64,000 nucleotides of DNA, from contig NC_081150.1 in NCBI RefSeq assembly GCF_958295425.1, forward strand, positions 7,253,001 to 7,317,000, written 5' to 3'. Positions 1 to 12,863 of this stretch are shown here, in pieces (the first letter of the stretch is position 1; each line of letters begins with the position of its first letter). This stretch comes from Solea solea. Lineage: Eukaryota; Chordata; Actinopteri; Pleuronectiformes; Soleidae. The notes under the pieces are model-generated. The model was not told where the DNA came from. It saw only the letters and a list, made by a program, of their open reading frames with translations, and made no database searches. Position numbers and translations under genes: made by a program.

Positions 1-309
1 CTTTTTACTCGATTATGCAAGTACTGCGCCGCTGTGCATCAAACTTTGTGGAAAGATGCAGCAGGGGTCAGTAAAGAACTCGTTACATTTTTGGTGGTGT
101 TTTGTTTTTTTTGTGTAACATTTTTCAATAGTACAGCATCATTTTTCAGAGAACATTTGGATCTTGATTTAAATCATCAAAAATGTATGATTTATTTATG
201 AATACATATAATGTTACATCATCTGTAACAGTATTATGTTATGTCATTTTTGAAAAGTTAATGTTGGCTTTCTGTATATAATAAAAATGTCACTTTTTCC
301 CTTTTCCAG
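1..309. other. BAHD1 intron (3' part), no gene seen
   Basis: This is AT-rich intronic sequence ending in a pyrimidine-rich tract and AG at 308-309, directly before the first BAHD1 exon of the window. I see no coding signal and no recognisable repeat. Confidence 0.7.
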
Positions 310-3300
310 AGGGATACGCCTCCCCTCAGGGTGACCACAGCCCGTCTCTTCTGGTGTCCCCCTCCCTGCCCATGTCCAGCTGCCCACTGTCCACTGCGCC
401 CACTTCCACCCAGACTAAACCCCACCTGCTGACCCCCTTGTCAGACCCATCCCAGGCTAGGTTGAAGCTGGCCAGAGAATGTCCTCAGAGCACCAAAACG
501 TCCAATGGCTCCCTGTCCATAGGCCGCACAAGACTGCCCCAGAAACAGCCGTCGCCGGTGCCAAGCCTGAGCAGCACCAAACAAAAGAAAATCAGCCGCA
601 GACGTGCCACCAACGGTTGGCGGCCTGTTGGAATGCCCACAGAGAGGGAGGTCTTCATCGCGGTAGGTTGTTTGTGTACAGTCTCCAGATTATACACCCT
701 AGTGTGTGATTGTACCTGCTTTGCTCTCCTAATCTACATGATTATAGCATGTTTGGAGAAACATGTCAAAAAGAAAAAGTAGGCCGGTGGGAAAAGATAA
801 TTGTGTTTTGACCACATAGCTTTTTTTTTTTTTTGGTGACAGATTTGTTTTTTTATTCCTCTGCACAGACGACAGCCAGTGCTGAACACAGAATTTACCA
901 GTTGTCCCTCATTTTGTCTGTCTCGTCGTTATAAACATGGTGACTCAGTAACTCCTGGAAAATGTTTTTTTTTTTTTGTTTTCTTTCAGTTGATGAGAAT
1001 TGATGTGAATTTGAATGTCACCGTGACCTCACACAGCATATTTGCACAGTGTTTGAAGATTTTGATAAATTTGACACCAACTTTTATCTTGGACTCAAAT
1101 GAAACAAATATAGAAGTGCAAGAACTTTGTGTCCTCACATTCCTCTCATTCCTGAAACTGAGATTATATATGTTGGTAATGCTTGGAATGAACCGACCTC
1201 GGTGACCTGATTGCGTGTCGTGACAGTGGCAGTTATGAGTGTTCACTAGTACTGGCATAGAAATGCACCTTTGATGTGTCGTCTTTGACCACATGAGATC
1301 ACATCAAGCTACTCCCTTCCTGTATTCAAACACACACTGATGTCTTGTCTCTCAGCGATAAAGGGATTTTTTTTTAACAAGTCTGACTGTGTTGATGTGT
1401 GTCTGTGTAAGTGATGGAGAGAAAAGAGAGACGAGAGAAGCTGAGTTAAGTACTGCGTGCCTTGCTGTAACATGGCCTTGTGATTGATCTCTGAAAAACT
1501 TTATTTATTCAAGATTTGGGAGGCAAAAGGTGACTCCGACAACACAGAATGTGATGCTATTTCTCTTTAGTAAATAATAATCCAGTGTCCAGTGTGTCAT
1601 TGTAACATTTTTATGTTCTATCAACACCACAACTCTGGACCAACTTACCATTTAACGACGAGATGGAAATTGGAGTTGTCTTTGTAATGATAATCTGTCC
1701 GTGTGTGCACACCTGTCTGTCTGTCTGCCTGTCTCAGGGAGAAGATGAGACAGCCCTGCGTCAGTGTTATGAAGGAGTGGAGAGGGACGGTGAAGTGATA
1801 CGTGTGAGAGACACTGTGCTGCTACGATCGGGCCCCAGGAAGAAGTCGCTCCCATACGTTGCCAAGATATCATCGCTGTGGGAGGACCCCAAAACGGGTA
1901 AAGGACACGAGGCGGGGGGAAGATTGTTAAAGATACAGCGTTCTGTGTGCATGGATGGGTGGGTGGATAAAGCTTATGGCCAAGCTTGTTTACCCCTGTG
2001 TGTGTGTGTCTCAATTTGCTGCCTCAGGAGAGCTGATGATGAGTCTTTTCTGGTACTACCGACCTGAGCACACCCAGGGAGGACGAGATCCCAGCGCACA
2101 CTGTGAGGTGAGGCTTCAATGATTCAGAGTAAAGACTTACATTTGCACAGTGGTTATATTACAGTGTGTGTGTGTGTGTGTGTGTCAGACTTGTCAGACA
2201 AGAGTGCTACTTCCACAGTGACTCTTTTGTTTCATAATCTTGACTTTTCATACTGAAGTGTGTGTTGGTCAGAGGACGAGCAGTTATGTGACCGTTGCTG
2301 TGATCTGACAGAGATAATCACGTCAAAATCATCAAGGGAGGCAAGAGGAATAAATAGAACAAATGTGCTTGTTTTCCAATAAACCCTGGGAAAAAAAATG
2401 TGAACAGCGATTCATAATCATGAATCTCGACTGCACACTGAGTTATTGTACAGTTTCATTGCTCTATTCATGTATTTTGCTTGTATTTATGTGATGACTT
2501 GTCTCACACAGCGCTGATATATCGTTTAATATTCAACGCTCCGTGTCTCTGTAGATCTCGTGCAGAAAGGATTGGCTTTAAAGCTAAGATATATACGTAT
2601 ATACGAAGTATATACAGATACTGTACAGTCCTCAGGTTGTTAGAGGTGCCTTTTGAGTTTGATGCATGCAGAACCAAAGTCAGAGAAAATGGTTAAAAGC
2701 TGTTAGTAAAGGTTGAACACAGCTGTTTCATTATATTAAAGGTATTTTAACTGCTTCAAAGAGAAATCCTTTTCTCTGGCTTTGAGACTGTAGGTTTTGT
2801 TGACTAATGTACCTCTTATTTTGATTCAAAAAAATGTTAAATTTCCAAGATGACTTTCACTTTCGATATCTGGCAGTTATTCAATGGTTTAGGAATTACT
2901 GTACTGAGACGCTGATGTCACGCTGGTGAATCTTCTGTGATTGGGCAATCGTTCCGCGGGGAGCCCTCAGCGCAATGACAAGTATATCAGCGTAAAGCTC
3001 TGTTTCTCTGTATTCCGGTATCCATCCGTCCGTCTTCTACCGCTTTATCCTCCACATGAGGGTCACGCGGGGGGTGCTGTGCATTTTCTAGACATCACAA
3101 ATGGTCCAGGGGTTACAGTCATGAGAAGTATGCATGCCAAGTTGTAATAGAAGGAGTTTCATTTAATTTTGGTCGTTTTTTTTTTACTAACTACTGGTGT
3201 GTTTGTGTTTCTTATTTTGTTGTATTTGTCACAATTCCCATGATCCCATGCTGCTTCCCAATGTCATCAGACTGGGTCTTTTATTATTGTTTTCACTGAA

Positions 3301-4000
3301 AGAAATGACATACTGTTCGATGAATAGTAACCTGTGTAAAAACAAATGCCAATTTGTGCTTTGACAATTTTGGTTATAATAATGTTTTTCACTGAGTGTC
3401 ATTCATTTTCATTATGTATAATGTTACATTACCTATTGATTTGTTCCTCATAAGTTATAAGTAAGACATAATGATTAATGTGAATAAGAAGGGAATGTGT
3501 TAGGTGTTGGAAAGAAAATAATTAGCCCCTGCCTGCTGCTGGAGACATCATTATCTTTTCCACAGCAGACCTGAAACTGTTGATAACCACAACACCAGAC
3601 GACGATACATGTGCCACCTCAGTCAGACCGAGTAAGAGGAGAAAAGCTGTGAGAAAGTGTACACGCTGACTTAAAACGTCTCGTCTCTTCGAGTTTTTCG
3701 AGTGTTAACAGCACATGTTGTTGGCTTACGTGTGTCAGGGCAAAGAGGGCAGAAGCACACAGACACAGGTCCTTTTCTGCGTGAACACACCGACTTGCCT
3801 CTGTGCTCGCAGTCGTGAGGCATCGCCACTTCTTCAGCCTTCAGCCTGCACAATAGGAAACACTTGTGTTGATGTGACACTGTCCACCCACTGTTTGTTT
3901 CAGAATGAGATTTTCGCCTCTCGGCATCAGGATGAAAATAGTGTAGCCTGCATAGAAGACAGATGCTACGTTCTCCCACTAGCCCAGTACTGTAGGTAGG

Positions 4001-4053
<53 letters not shown>

Positions 4054-5036
4054 TCTTCAATTAACACGTCAGCTCTGGAGATATGCAGACGTCTGTTTTT
4101 CTGACTTTCTTATCACCCAGTGGTGACACTGTAACTGTTAATGAATTTGAACAATTGCCAACAAATCAATTGTAAATGTGTTGCTCAGGTTGCTTGTACC
4201 TTTTTCAAAACATCATTTTCCATCAAAATGAATCCCACATTTGAACAAAAACAAAAAGATTTGGTTCCGAAAAATAAATAAAAGTTAAGTTGTTTACATC
4301 CACTGCTGCAAAGCCACCTTTGGAAGTTAGTTCACCGGTAAAAACACGAGTTGGTGCAACTTAATGACATGACTAAAGAACACCAGTAGCTCTGCATTTT
4401 ACTGCTGCTTGAATTTATTATGATATTAATATTAGCTTCTTACACTAACCGGAGGAAGTCGTATTTTCCCCATCAGTCCTCATGTACCTCCTCTCGCCCA
4501 CCTGTATATGCTGTTTCCATTCATTTCCCCCTACAGTGAAATGCCAATGTGGGATGGACTTTTCAGTCGCATGATTTCTAAAAGTCCTCCTTTATTCACT
4601 GAATCTGTTTCGGTTGCTCTCAATTACTTTTCCCTCTCATTGATGTGCCAACGTTTCCACCTCACTAAGGCGTAAAAACCTTTAATGTGATTGGAGAGTG
4701 AAAATGTGCATAAAATCTGACTAATGGAACCACACTTTGACTAAAGAGGCATAAAGATATATTAGATTAGCACTTGATTTCACAGCAGAAAGTTGACGCT
4801 GAAAGCCTCACTTGTTGATTTATTTATTTATTTTTCCTCCCCTTAGATTTTGTGCCTTGGTGAAGCGGCGTGCCGAAGGCGCTCCATCTGGCAGTGCCAG
4901 CATGGTGCCCTGTCGCCCCGAATTCGCTCCCCCTTCCCACCGCTGTGTGCCCACAGACGTCGACCCCGAGCTGGTTTATCTCTGCCGGCACGTCTATGAC
5001 TTCCGCTACGGACGCATACTGAAGAACCTGCAGTAG
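310..5036 (+). CDS. bahd1: BAHD1, bromo-adjacent homology domain protein 1 (3' part; 5' exons outside window)
   Basis: BAHD1 is a nuclear heterochromatin factor; its C-terminal BAH domain reads repressive histone marks and recruits silencing complexes. Five exons join in frame: 310-662, 1738-1897, 2028-2107, 3904-3995 and 4847-5036 (TAG at 5034-5036), all with GT-AG borders and matching phases. The first exon gives a Ser/Pro/Lys-rich linker. The next four give the BAH domain, with runs such as [53 protein letters not shown] and the terminal [20 protein letters not shown], close to mammalian BAHD1 as I remember it. The domain ends almost at the stop, as in the family. The N-terminal majority of the protein is upstream, so no start codon is expected here. 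A 46-bp CA repeat begins about 8 bases after the 3995 donor. Frames and splice sites are seen directly; function is family knowledge. Confidence 0.95.
663..1737. other. BAHD1 intron
   Basis: The intron runs from the GTAGGT donor at 663 to the CAG acceptor at 1735-1737, which follows a CTGT-rich tract. It is unique-looking AT-rich sequence with short T-runs; open frames here are stop-poor by chance and look non-coding. Confidence 0.8.
2108..3903. other. BAHD1 intron with a TG repeat and a SINE tail
   Basis: The donor is GTGAGG at 2108 and the acceptor is TTTCAG at 3903. The intron holds a TG repeat at about 2164-2185 and a short minus-strand SINE tail at about 3020-3085. I see no exon in the remainder. 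Confidence 0.8.
3020..3085 (-). mobile_element. 3' tail of a SINE-like teleost repeat
   Basis: Read on the minus strand, this matches the 3' end of the fuller copies at 47420-47740 and 52508-52846: a GAGGATAAAGCGGTAGA-like block followed by a GGATGGATG-type tail. It is strongly 5'-truncated and sits in a BAHD1 intron. Confidence 0.7.
4003..4049. repeat. (CA)n microsatellite at the BAHD1 5' splice site
   Basis: About 23 CA units start directly after the GTAGGTAT donor of the 3904-3995 exon. Confidence 0.97.
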
Positions 5037-5096
5037 AGGGTAGAGCGTTTGCAGCATCTTTTGAATTAATCATCACAAAACTCCCCGTCCTGCACA

Positions 5097-5210
5097 GAGG
5101 GGGTGGGGGTGGGGGGGACTGAAGAAGTGAGCTCACCTGTCTTTTCTGCTGTGGACCTCATGATCAGAGGGGAGGGGGGAGGGGCCTGATTTGGTGAGGG
5201 GGGGGAAGGT
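5097..5210 (+). other. G-run cluster with G-quadruplex potential in the BAHD1 3' UTR
   Basis: Several G-runs of four to nine bases lie within about 110 bases, starting 60 bases after the stop codon. On the sense strand this fits the G3+N1-7 pattern of quadruplex-forming RNA at 5097-5118, with looser runs at 5168-5208. Confidence 0.6.
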
Positions 5211-6278
5211 GACGCAAAAAGTGTTTGTGACACATCATGAAGCACACATCCCTTTAGTCGACTGCAGAAGAAGAAGTTATTTCAGTATTTCCTGGTGTGG
5301 AACAAGTGAGGAAGAGACTTTCCATTCATGAGGCTTGGATTGTTTGGCTTCCACGGCGCTCTGAGGTTACATAAAAAGTTGTGCCCCCCTTTCCTCTTTG
5401 CCTGCATGGAATGCTGAACACCAGTCTGAACTTGGCTGCTGTCAGGACCATGTTTCCCCCTAAGCATCTTAGCACAACAGTTGTGTTTGTTTTCCATTTT
5501 TAAGCCAGTGGCTCAAGGATGGTCTGTTGCTAAGGTGCTTCCAGGGGGCGACCAACTTGCGCTGTCTTGTCCGAGCAGCTAATGGAGAGTGTCATCTCGT
5601 TTGCCCTGATTTGAGTGTGAGTGTGCGTGTGTAAGAGTGAGTATTGTCAGTACAGATCAATGGATAACTGTGACGTATGTGTGATGTTTTTTTGTTTTTT
5701 TTATTAGGAGGCTTTCAGGCAATCAAACCAAACAAGCAGCTTTAGAGGAAGCGCGGCTACCTCGCCCCGCTTCCTCTCTCCTGTGTGCCACAGCACACGG
5801 ACACTGACATCTTCAGAGATGCTCTGCGCTACCTAAAATTACTGTACCTGATGGTGAGAGAGGCCTCTCCTCACCAGACTCTACTCTCGATCAGGGCATC
5901 TTTATCTTTGGGGTTAGGACACTAAAAATGGCTCTAAACTCATTATAAGAACACACAGAAATCCCCACAGGACCTTTTTTCAAAAGATGCTCTTTTAAGG
6001 CTCCAGTGGAGAGAGCCCTCACTGAAGAGTGGAGGGGCTCCTTAGGCTCATCAAGAGGAGGGACATTGTTCAGTGGTTTTGTTGTTGTTGTTTTTTTCAC
6101 CTTTGTTGTTCCCTGTGATTTGCCTTATGACTTGCAGGTAGAACTTTAGGCAGCTAGTCCCACCACATTTGACGAGGAGGTTGAATGGATTCACTGTTGC
6201 CCCAAGAAATAGGATTTAGTTTACTGATCAACTGACAGCTGTGATACAATCGCAGGAGGAGCATCGAAAATGCACCGG

Positions 6279-6515
6279 TGTAGGGCTGCAACTAATGAAT
6301 ATATTCATCGCCGTGTCACGCATAATGAAATATGGTTGTTATTATAATTCCCGACAACCCAAAGTGTCTTGTTCAAAAACCCAAAGGTGTTTAGTTTTTT
6401 TACTATGAGGTAAAAACAGGAAAAACATCAACTTTTCACATCTTTTATTAATAGTTTTGCTTAAAAAATGAGTCGCACGGTGAAAAATGATGAATGGATG
6501 GTCGCAGCGCTACAC
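6279..6515. mobile_element. Degenerate MITE-like element
   Basis: The left end reads TGTAGGGCTGCAACTAATGA. The right end, reverse-complemented, reads GTGTAGCGCTGCGACCATC. These form imperfect terminal inverted repeats around about 200 bp of AT-rich DNA. The 'GGGCTGCAACTAATGA' head is familiar from non-autonomous DNA elements common in fish. No clear target duplication is visible. Confidence 0.6.
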
Positions 6516-6707
6516 TGGTTACAAACACGGAGTGCTTCTTAACGTCGTTGACCTGCTTTGCTCGAGCTGCTCACCTTGCATCCTGAAGTGCCACCACATG
6601 TGGGAAATGTCTCTTCTACCCGTTCTAACTCGACACCCACGCTGAGTTGTTTTTTTTTCTTACCCCAAAGACAAACCAAAGGATGTCACACAAGCCACAG
6701 TCCCTGT

Positions 6708-6710
6708 CTC

Positions 6711-6744
<34 letters not shown>
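6708..6744. repeat. (TCC)n/poly-C tract
   Basis: Pure pyrimidine tract of TCC units running into eleven or so C residues. Confidence 0.9.
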
Positions 6745-6870
6745 TACTCACACTTCTGCATCTTGTTGGCCCTGGTTCCCTTATTATATTGCACTAATCC
6801 ATTCCTCGATAACCACAGACATTTTTCTTTTCTTCCTACTAATATTGTCCTGGGGGAACATAGTGTTTAT

Positions 6871-6872
<2 letters not shown>

Positions 6873-6924
<52 letters not shown>

Positions 6925-6934
6925 CGTGTGTGTT
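6873..6934. repeat. (TG)n microsatellite
   Basis: About 24 TG units, then an imperfect CGTG section. The Cys/Val-rich and His/Thr-rich open frames over it are artefacts of the repeat. Confidence 0.97.
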
Positions 6935-7291
6935 GTAGAGAAGGAAACAGTAACGATGTCATGGCTGCTTTTTGTCAGTGCAAACTGTGGATGTCTGAGT
7001 TTGCCCGTGTGTTCAGTTACTTTATGCACAACCTGTTGAATCTATACAGTATACGCATACAGTATACAGTATGTTTATTACCAGTCATTCCGTTTGATTT
7101 CTCAATCAGCTCTGACATATTTATATAAATATACAACATATAATGTAAGTATGTAGTATGTATTCACATGGTCGATGTGATTTTTTTTATTTTAGGTTTT
7201 TCAAAGAGGCGTCGGAATGACAAACTTAGCACCGTGTTAGACGTGCGTTTGGTTTGCAGGGCGGGTGAGAGCGAGGGTGGGGGTTGATTAT

Positions 7292-7343
7292 CATTATTAT
7301 TATTATTATTATTATTGTTATTATTATTATTAATAATAATAAT
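7292..7343. repeat. (ATT)n microsatellite
   Basis: ATT units with one interruption, ending in an inverted AAT section that could fold back. Confidence 0.95.
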
Positions 7344-7463
7344 TGAGTTGTGGGAGCTTTCAAACCCAACTCTATCATTGCATTTTATCCTGCAAGTGTT
7401 TGTACTGTCACTCAGAAGACTAGCAGTGTCAGAGTGTGTGTACCCTTTTAGGAAAAGAAACAT

Positions 7464-7648
7464 GGTAACGCATTTTATTACAGTACAGTAAGAATATAAT
7501 AATAGTGTGGTAAGAGTTTTGTAATATTATGGTTATACTATCTACTACTTGTAATAACCACATGTTACATGGTTATATAAGATATTACGTCTCTATTACA
7601 AAGTTGTCACCACACTATTCATTGTTAACTGTAATGTAAAGTGTTACC
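7464..7648. mobile_element. MITE-like element, 185 bp
   Basis: The left end GGTAACGCATTTTATTACAG and the reverse-complemented right end GGTAACACTTTACATTACAG match at 17 of 20 positions. The interior is AT-rich and non-coding, which fits a non-autonomous DNA transposon. Confidence 0.65.
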
Positions 7649-10519
7649 AAAATTATAAAGAGTACCCGATTGCTTTCCTACACAGCAAACGCCCCCGATC
7701 TTTAACGTCCTAAAAAAAATAAACGGAAAACTTTTCTGCACCCTAAAGCCATCTTTAACTTTTCCCTCTCTATTTGAGCAGCAAACAGAACGAAACAAAA
7801 GAAAAATCCTCAAATCCTCCTGCTCATTAGTTTAATTTCTATTAACACCCAGATTCTTCGAAGAATTAATATATATTCTCCTACTTTACAATTTCTCCTT
7901 GTTAAGAATATTTTATTATGTGGATTTCCTAAGATGGCATATGCAATATATTTTTAGACCTAATATTTTTGGAAAAAGGAATATGCATTATTACACTATT
8001 ATTATTACTATTAATTTAAAAAAGAAAAGAAAAGAATGAATCACAGGGATTTAATTGAGATTTGACCAAATGAAAGAGTGAAGGGAGTTGATGCCATCAA
8101 ACTTTCTTTTGAAGTGTACATATCTGAACCCAGGAAGCACCGGGCACTCTAAAAACAAGCCAATGCACAGTGTAGTATTTTTGCAAGATCTGTAATAATT
8201 CTATTTAAAATAAGAGCAAGATATTTAAATGGAGTAAACAGTACAATATATTATGGTTTCAAATTAACTTATTTGGAAATACTGTGTCGAAATGATGAGT
8301 TATATCTTTGTTCGCCAGGATTGAGATGATTTCTTTTTTTTATTTGTAATTTATGTGCGTGTAGAGATGAGATGACTGAGTGGCGGTGGTTGTTTGACAA
8401 AGATGTAAATGTTGTTGACTTTATATTATTGTTTATATGCGTCTGTCACACCCAGGCAGAGCTGACGTCACAGACATGAACCCTCACATTTAACCTGAGA
8501 CCTGCAGGACTCTGAGCTCTGCTGCTCAAACCTGACTGACCTGAAGTGTGACATTTGGGAGAATGGCAGTGTGGTCACCGAAGCTTTTAGCGATTTGTCC
8601 TCCGTTAGTGGAGACAGAGCTGCTCTGAGGCGGTGGCGGCGGCGCGTCCCCCGATCTCCAGGTAGAAGATCGTCTCAGGCGTTGATCTAAGACCAGTTTA
8701 GCCCCAGTGTTTGAGTTTTCATCATCTGTCAGGAGCGATGGACTGCAGTGGTGTGCACAGGGGCTCAAGTTCACAGAAACTACTACTCAAATTTTCTTGT
8801 GAGGGAATTAGTACACACTTTAAATTAGAAATTGGGCCTTATAAATATTGATAAAATATAAAAATTAGACAGTTAAATGTCTCTTTTTTTTAACTGTTTA
8901 AATATTACTAGCGAGGTTGGGGCATGTATATAATTGTATTTATTTATTTATTGTAATTATTTCTTGTGCACAATTGCTTTTATTTAGGGTCCAAACAAAA
9001 CATGGATATTCCTAGAGAAGTGTTTTTTTTTTTTTTAACATAATTGTTTACACCCTTCCTCACCTCCACCTAATTTCCTTATCTGAGCCATAAAAGAAGG
9101 TTGGTCAGTGAGCTGAGAGGAAACTTATGAATTTAAATGGTTTACTGAGATGCTCCTCACACCATCCTCGTCAGCCGGCCACTTGCTGCCTCTCTTCCAG
9201 ATGTGCATTGACGGTGTTTGACCCGTAGAGGGCAGGAATCCTTTGTGTGTCTCATGGCCACGTCTCAGTTCTGTTCAGCAGATTCCTTTACTCATCGTAT
9301 GGCCTTGCTTTTTTCTTTTTTTCTTTTCTTTTAAATCTTTTGGTTACTGAGAGAGAACTTCATCCTCCCCAGCGTCAGTCCTGCGAAAAGCACGGACTAG
9401 ACTGAATGTAACTTGATTTCCTAGCAGCTTTGCATGGACATAGTTGCATCATTAGTTACCATGACAACTGGGCATGGCCAGCAATTAGGAGACGGTAGGG
9501 TCTGTGTATGTATAGAGGCAGAGGTCAAACACTTTTGAGTGCTACACAGGAAGTGTGTGTACGCACCCGACCATCTCATGAGATACTGCTTTTTGTGTGG
9601 TCTGTTATTGACGCTTGTTGTCGACATATATTTTGATATATTTGGAAAAACCTGAGGATATATAGAGTAAAGAGTTTAGATATTTTTGGAGTAGAGAAGC
9701 AATGTGTGTATCAGATTATCGTCACTTTGTTACGCTCTTTGAAAATCGCTTGGATTTTGTTTTTTTGTTGTTTTTTTTTGAAGAATTATTATGATAACAT
9801 CCCTACTGATTTAATGTTCCATTGAAAGAATATTTATAAAATCTAAGTCCTTTGTGAATATTGCGTCTGTGTTTTATTCAAACTTGTAAAATAATGTATC
9901 TTTAAGTGACCTATATGCTTGTTCCATCTTAAATCTTTGAATTCCCTCCAACAGGTTGTTTTGTTTCCAGAGACTCTTCCAACATCAGTGACTGTATCAC
10001 CAATGTTTCTTGTCAACACGATGCACAGTTTTTCCTGCATGTGTTCAAGTTCAGGAAGTCGGGTGAACTTCCTCAAGTAACCAGTTGTTATGCAAGACAA
10101 TTTCCACAGGAGGTCAGTAGTGAGTCAGTTGTAGGCAGAGCAGAGGTCAGGGTCAGACACTGCGTGACCTACATACACATGAAGCCGTGTGTCTGCTAAC
10201 GTTTGTTTGACAGGATGTAGATGTTAACACAGTCCTGCTCCGCACCAGTGTTTCCCTCTGCTGATGTTTCCTGTCAGCACAGACGTTATCTGTCTGTGGA
10301 CTTTATCCCAAGTTCAGGCTTCAGAGCAGCAGGAATGTCGAGCATGCACACACACGCACACACACACAAACACACACACACACGCCATACACCACTGGAC
10401 CTCAGTATATGTTCCACAGGTGTAAAGGCAGCCACAAGATTATTAGTTGACCTTAAAGCAAAAGAACATCTTAAAATCCATATATGCAGAGACTTAATGC
10501 AAGTTAAAGTACGACTATT

Positions 10520-10640
10520 TTGATAAGATTTCACTTAAGTACAAGTAAAAGTACTGGTCTAACAATTTACTCAAGTTTAAGTAAAAAAAGTAACTTGTTT
10601 AAAATGTACTCGGAGTAAAAGTTACTTTTGTAACGAGGTT
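10520..10640. mobile_element. Dispersed 'AAGTA' repeat fragment
   Basis: It carries the same ACTTAAGTACAAGTAAAAGTA vocabulary as the longer copy at about 22900-23400, typical of abundant non-autonomous DNA elements in fish. Ends are not defined. Confidence 0.5.
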
Positions 10641-12259
10641 GGGGTTTCATTCTGGGGCCGTGCACAAAGGACGAGGGAACACAAATCTCACATGCATTGT
10701 TTTTAATTAAAGGCAAACCTTTACAAAATAAAGGGTCAAAGGTCACAAATGCTTCAACTCTCTCACTATCTCAGGGACCTTAATTAGCACCAATTCACCT
10801 GTCATCATTCACCTGTCCTCTGTCCTCATCATTAATTGTAAAAGTACAGTACTTCCAAAAAAAAAGAAGTAAAATTCCAATTTTTTTTTAATTTAAAAGC
10901 AACAGGCAAAATTCATCATTGTGGTTATATGTTTTATTGTGTCATGTTGTAATAAAGTAGCGTCATCAGAATCATATGTTAGTGTACTGTATGTCACTGT
11001 AGCTGCATTGCTGAAAATCAATATGATACAAATCTGGAGATGGAATATGTACTAGGTGTTTTTTTAATTTTTTTTCTATTTACTACAAACCATCTACTTC
11101 CACCTCTGAAATGCAAACACAGACATGAGAATGAGTACATTTGCATTCACATGAGACGTGTCCTGCACACTATGATCAGCAGCTGTGGTTTAACCATGAT
11201 TTACCGTCTTTTACTTGTGAAATGTCAGGAGAATGAATGTAGGCAATAGAGAGAAAGCAATTTTCGTTTTATATCGTGAGGGGAAAAATGGAGTTCCTCT
11301 ATGTTGCGAGAAGGCTTTGACTTGACAGATCAGCAGAGAGAAGCATCTGCTGGAGACGGAAACAGTGCAGCGACTGCAGAATAGATAGAAACCTGGCTTA
11401 CACTGTGGGAGACACGATCGTCTAACTGGCTTTTCATCTGCCGCTGTTGTCTTTCTCTTCTTCTGTTGGTCTAATTACCACGTCCGGCTTATTGTCCTCC
11501 TGATGACTGTAATTAATCAAGTTCTGCTCCCTAATCTCTGAATCTCATCATCCTTACAGTACATCAGGGCTGGACGCACCACATGGTAGCCTGATGTAAG
11601 CTCTTTTGGGGGGGTGTAATTGTGTGCTTGGCTGCAACAGCAAATTGCACGGTCGCACTCTTTAGGCAGGAGTGTGTTTTCTAAGCACACAGGTCAGTAA
11701 TTGTTACTCATTGCTTTACTCCTCGGAGCAGTCGCTGCTCGGTTGCTGCTTGGTTGTTATGCAACTTATCTTTCAGGAAGTTATTTTGAGGTCTTTAATG
11801 TGAAAGTGTTTTCCCTGTCTGAGGCTTCCCTGACCCTTTGTGAAGTGTGGACGGATTATCAAACAACAACAGCAATTCTGCTGATTATTTTCTGTATTTG
11901 CTGTATTAAGTATATGTATTATCTATTTATCAGTTGGGTTATATCTGTTATCCTTTTTCTGGTATTAATACTGACCAATATTCCTGATGGGACCAAAACT
12001 TTACATTACATTGTGTCTGCATGTTGATTGAAGACACACTGACCTTCTGACCATCTGTATGAAGTGAATGTTGACTTATATGAACCACCACTGCCAATGA
12101 CCGCAGAGATGTACAAAACAAACACACAAAATGATCACAATGAGACTGAAAAAAATGATTAAATACAGAAAAATACCAGTAGGAGACACACATGTACCAA
12201 AATAAGCACAACTTCTAGCTTCTAGTTAAAACACCCAGTTTTGTAAGTCTGATATCGAA

Positions 12260-12400
12260 CCCCCTGCTACAAAAATGTAATGGATTCTTCCTTGGCTCAC
12301 GCACCCCTCCACATAATTTCATGGAAATTGGTTCAGTATTTTTGGAGTAATCCTGCCAATAGGCAGACAAACGGCACTGAAAACACAATCTCATTTGCAG
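12260..12400. mobile_element. Probable retrotransposon 3' fragment
   Basis: The wording 'ATTTCATGGAAATTGGTTCAGTA' style, followed by 'CAGACAAACGG', resembles a common interspersed fish repeat. Recognition is from memory and the class is not certain. Confidence 0.35.
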
Positions 12401-12720
12401 AGGTACAAAGAGGGACAAAAGGGGAATTAAAATGTCTGACACAAAACAATCACAGAAAGACATTACATGTCCAAAAGGAAGACAAAACGACACCATAAAA
12501 GAACAACAATTATTGAATTGTTTGCTGTTGTTTCAGACTCAAAGGCTTTAAACCGGTTTGTGCTGATGGGCTCGTTTCCTTCTGATCCATCCATGTGTAC
12601 GAGACACACACAAACACACCCTCGCCACAGACTCCTTCTGTCCTGCAGTCTTGTCCTTCCTTGGGCTTCAGATGGCTTAGCAGGTCTTTAATCTGTCCTC
12701 TGAGTGACATCACCCTACCA

Positions 12721-12863
12721 GACCAGGACAGTGGGGGGGAGAGAGAGAGAGGGGGAGGAAAAAAAACAAGAGGTGGTTTAGTGGAGGTGAATTATCTCAG
12801 CAGTGAAGCGGACCAGACTCAGCAGGCGTGCAGAGGATCACTCGGACAGAGTCTGTCAGGACC
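12721..12863 (+). promoter_or_regulatory. Putative promoter-proximal/5' leader of the EML1-like gene
   Basis: A GA-rich tract at 12731-12770 is followed by moderately GC-rich sequence up to the start codon. No TATA box is evident. The transcription start cannot be placed. Confidence 0.4.

Larger units (their letters stand above)
5037..9840 (+). other. BAHD1 3' UTR and following intergenic sequence
   Basis: Sequence after the BAHD1 stop. The first 200 bases are G-run rich (5097-5210). An AATAAA hexamer at 7718-7723 is a possible polyadenylation signal, but the real end cannot be set from sequence. The stretch also holds two short inverted-repeat elements (6279-6515 and 7464-7648), a TG repeat and a TTA repeat. 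I see no further coding exon; the open frames are short and repeat-driven. Confidence 0.5.
9841..12720. other. Intergenic DNA between BAHD1 and the EML1-like gene
   Basis: No supported exon. It contains a CA repeat (10346-10384), an 'AAGTACAAGTAAAAGTACT'-type dispersed repeat (10520-10640) that also occurs at 22.9-23.4 kb, and a probable retrotransposon 3' fragment (12260-12400). Confidence 0.6.
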
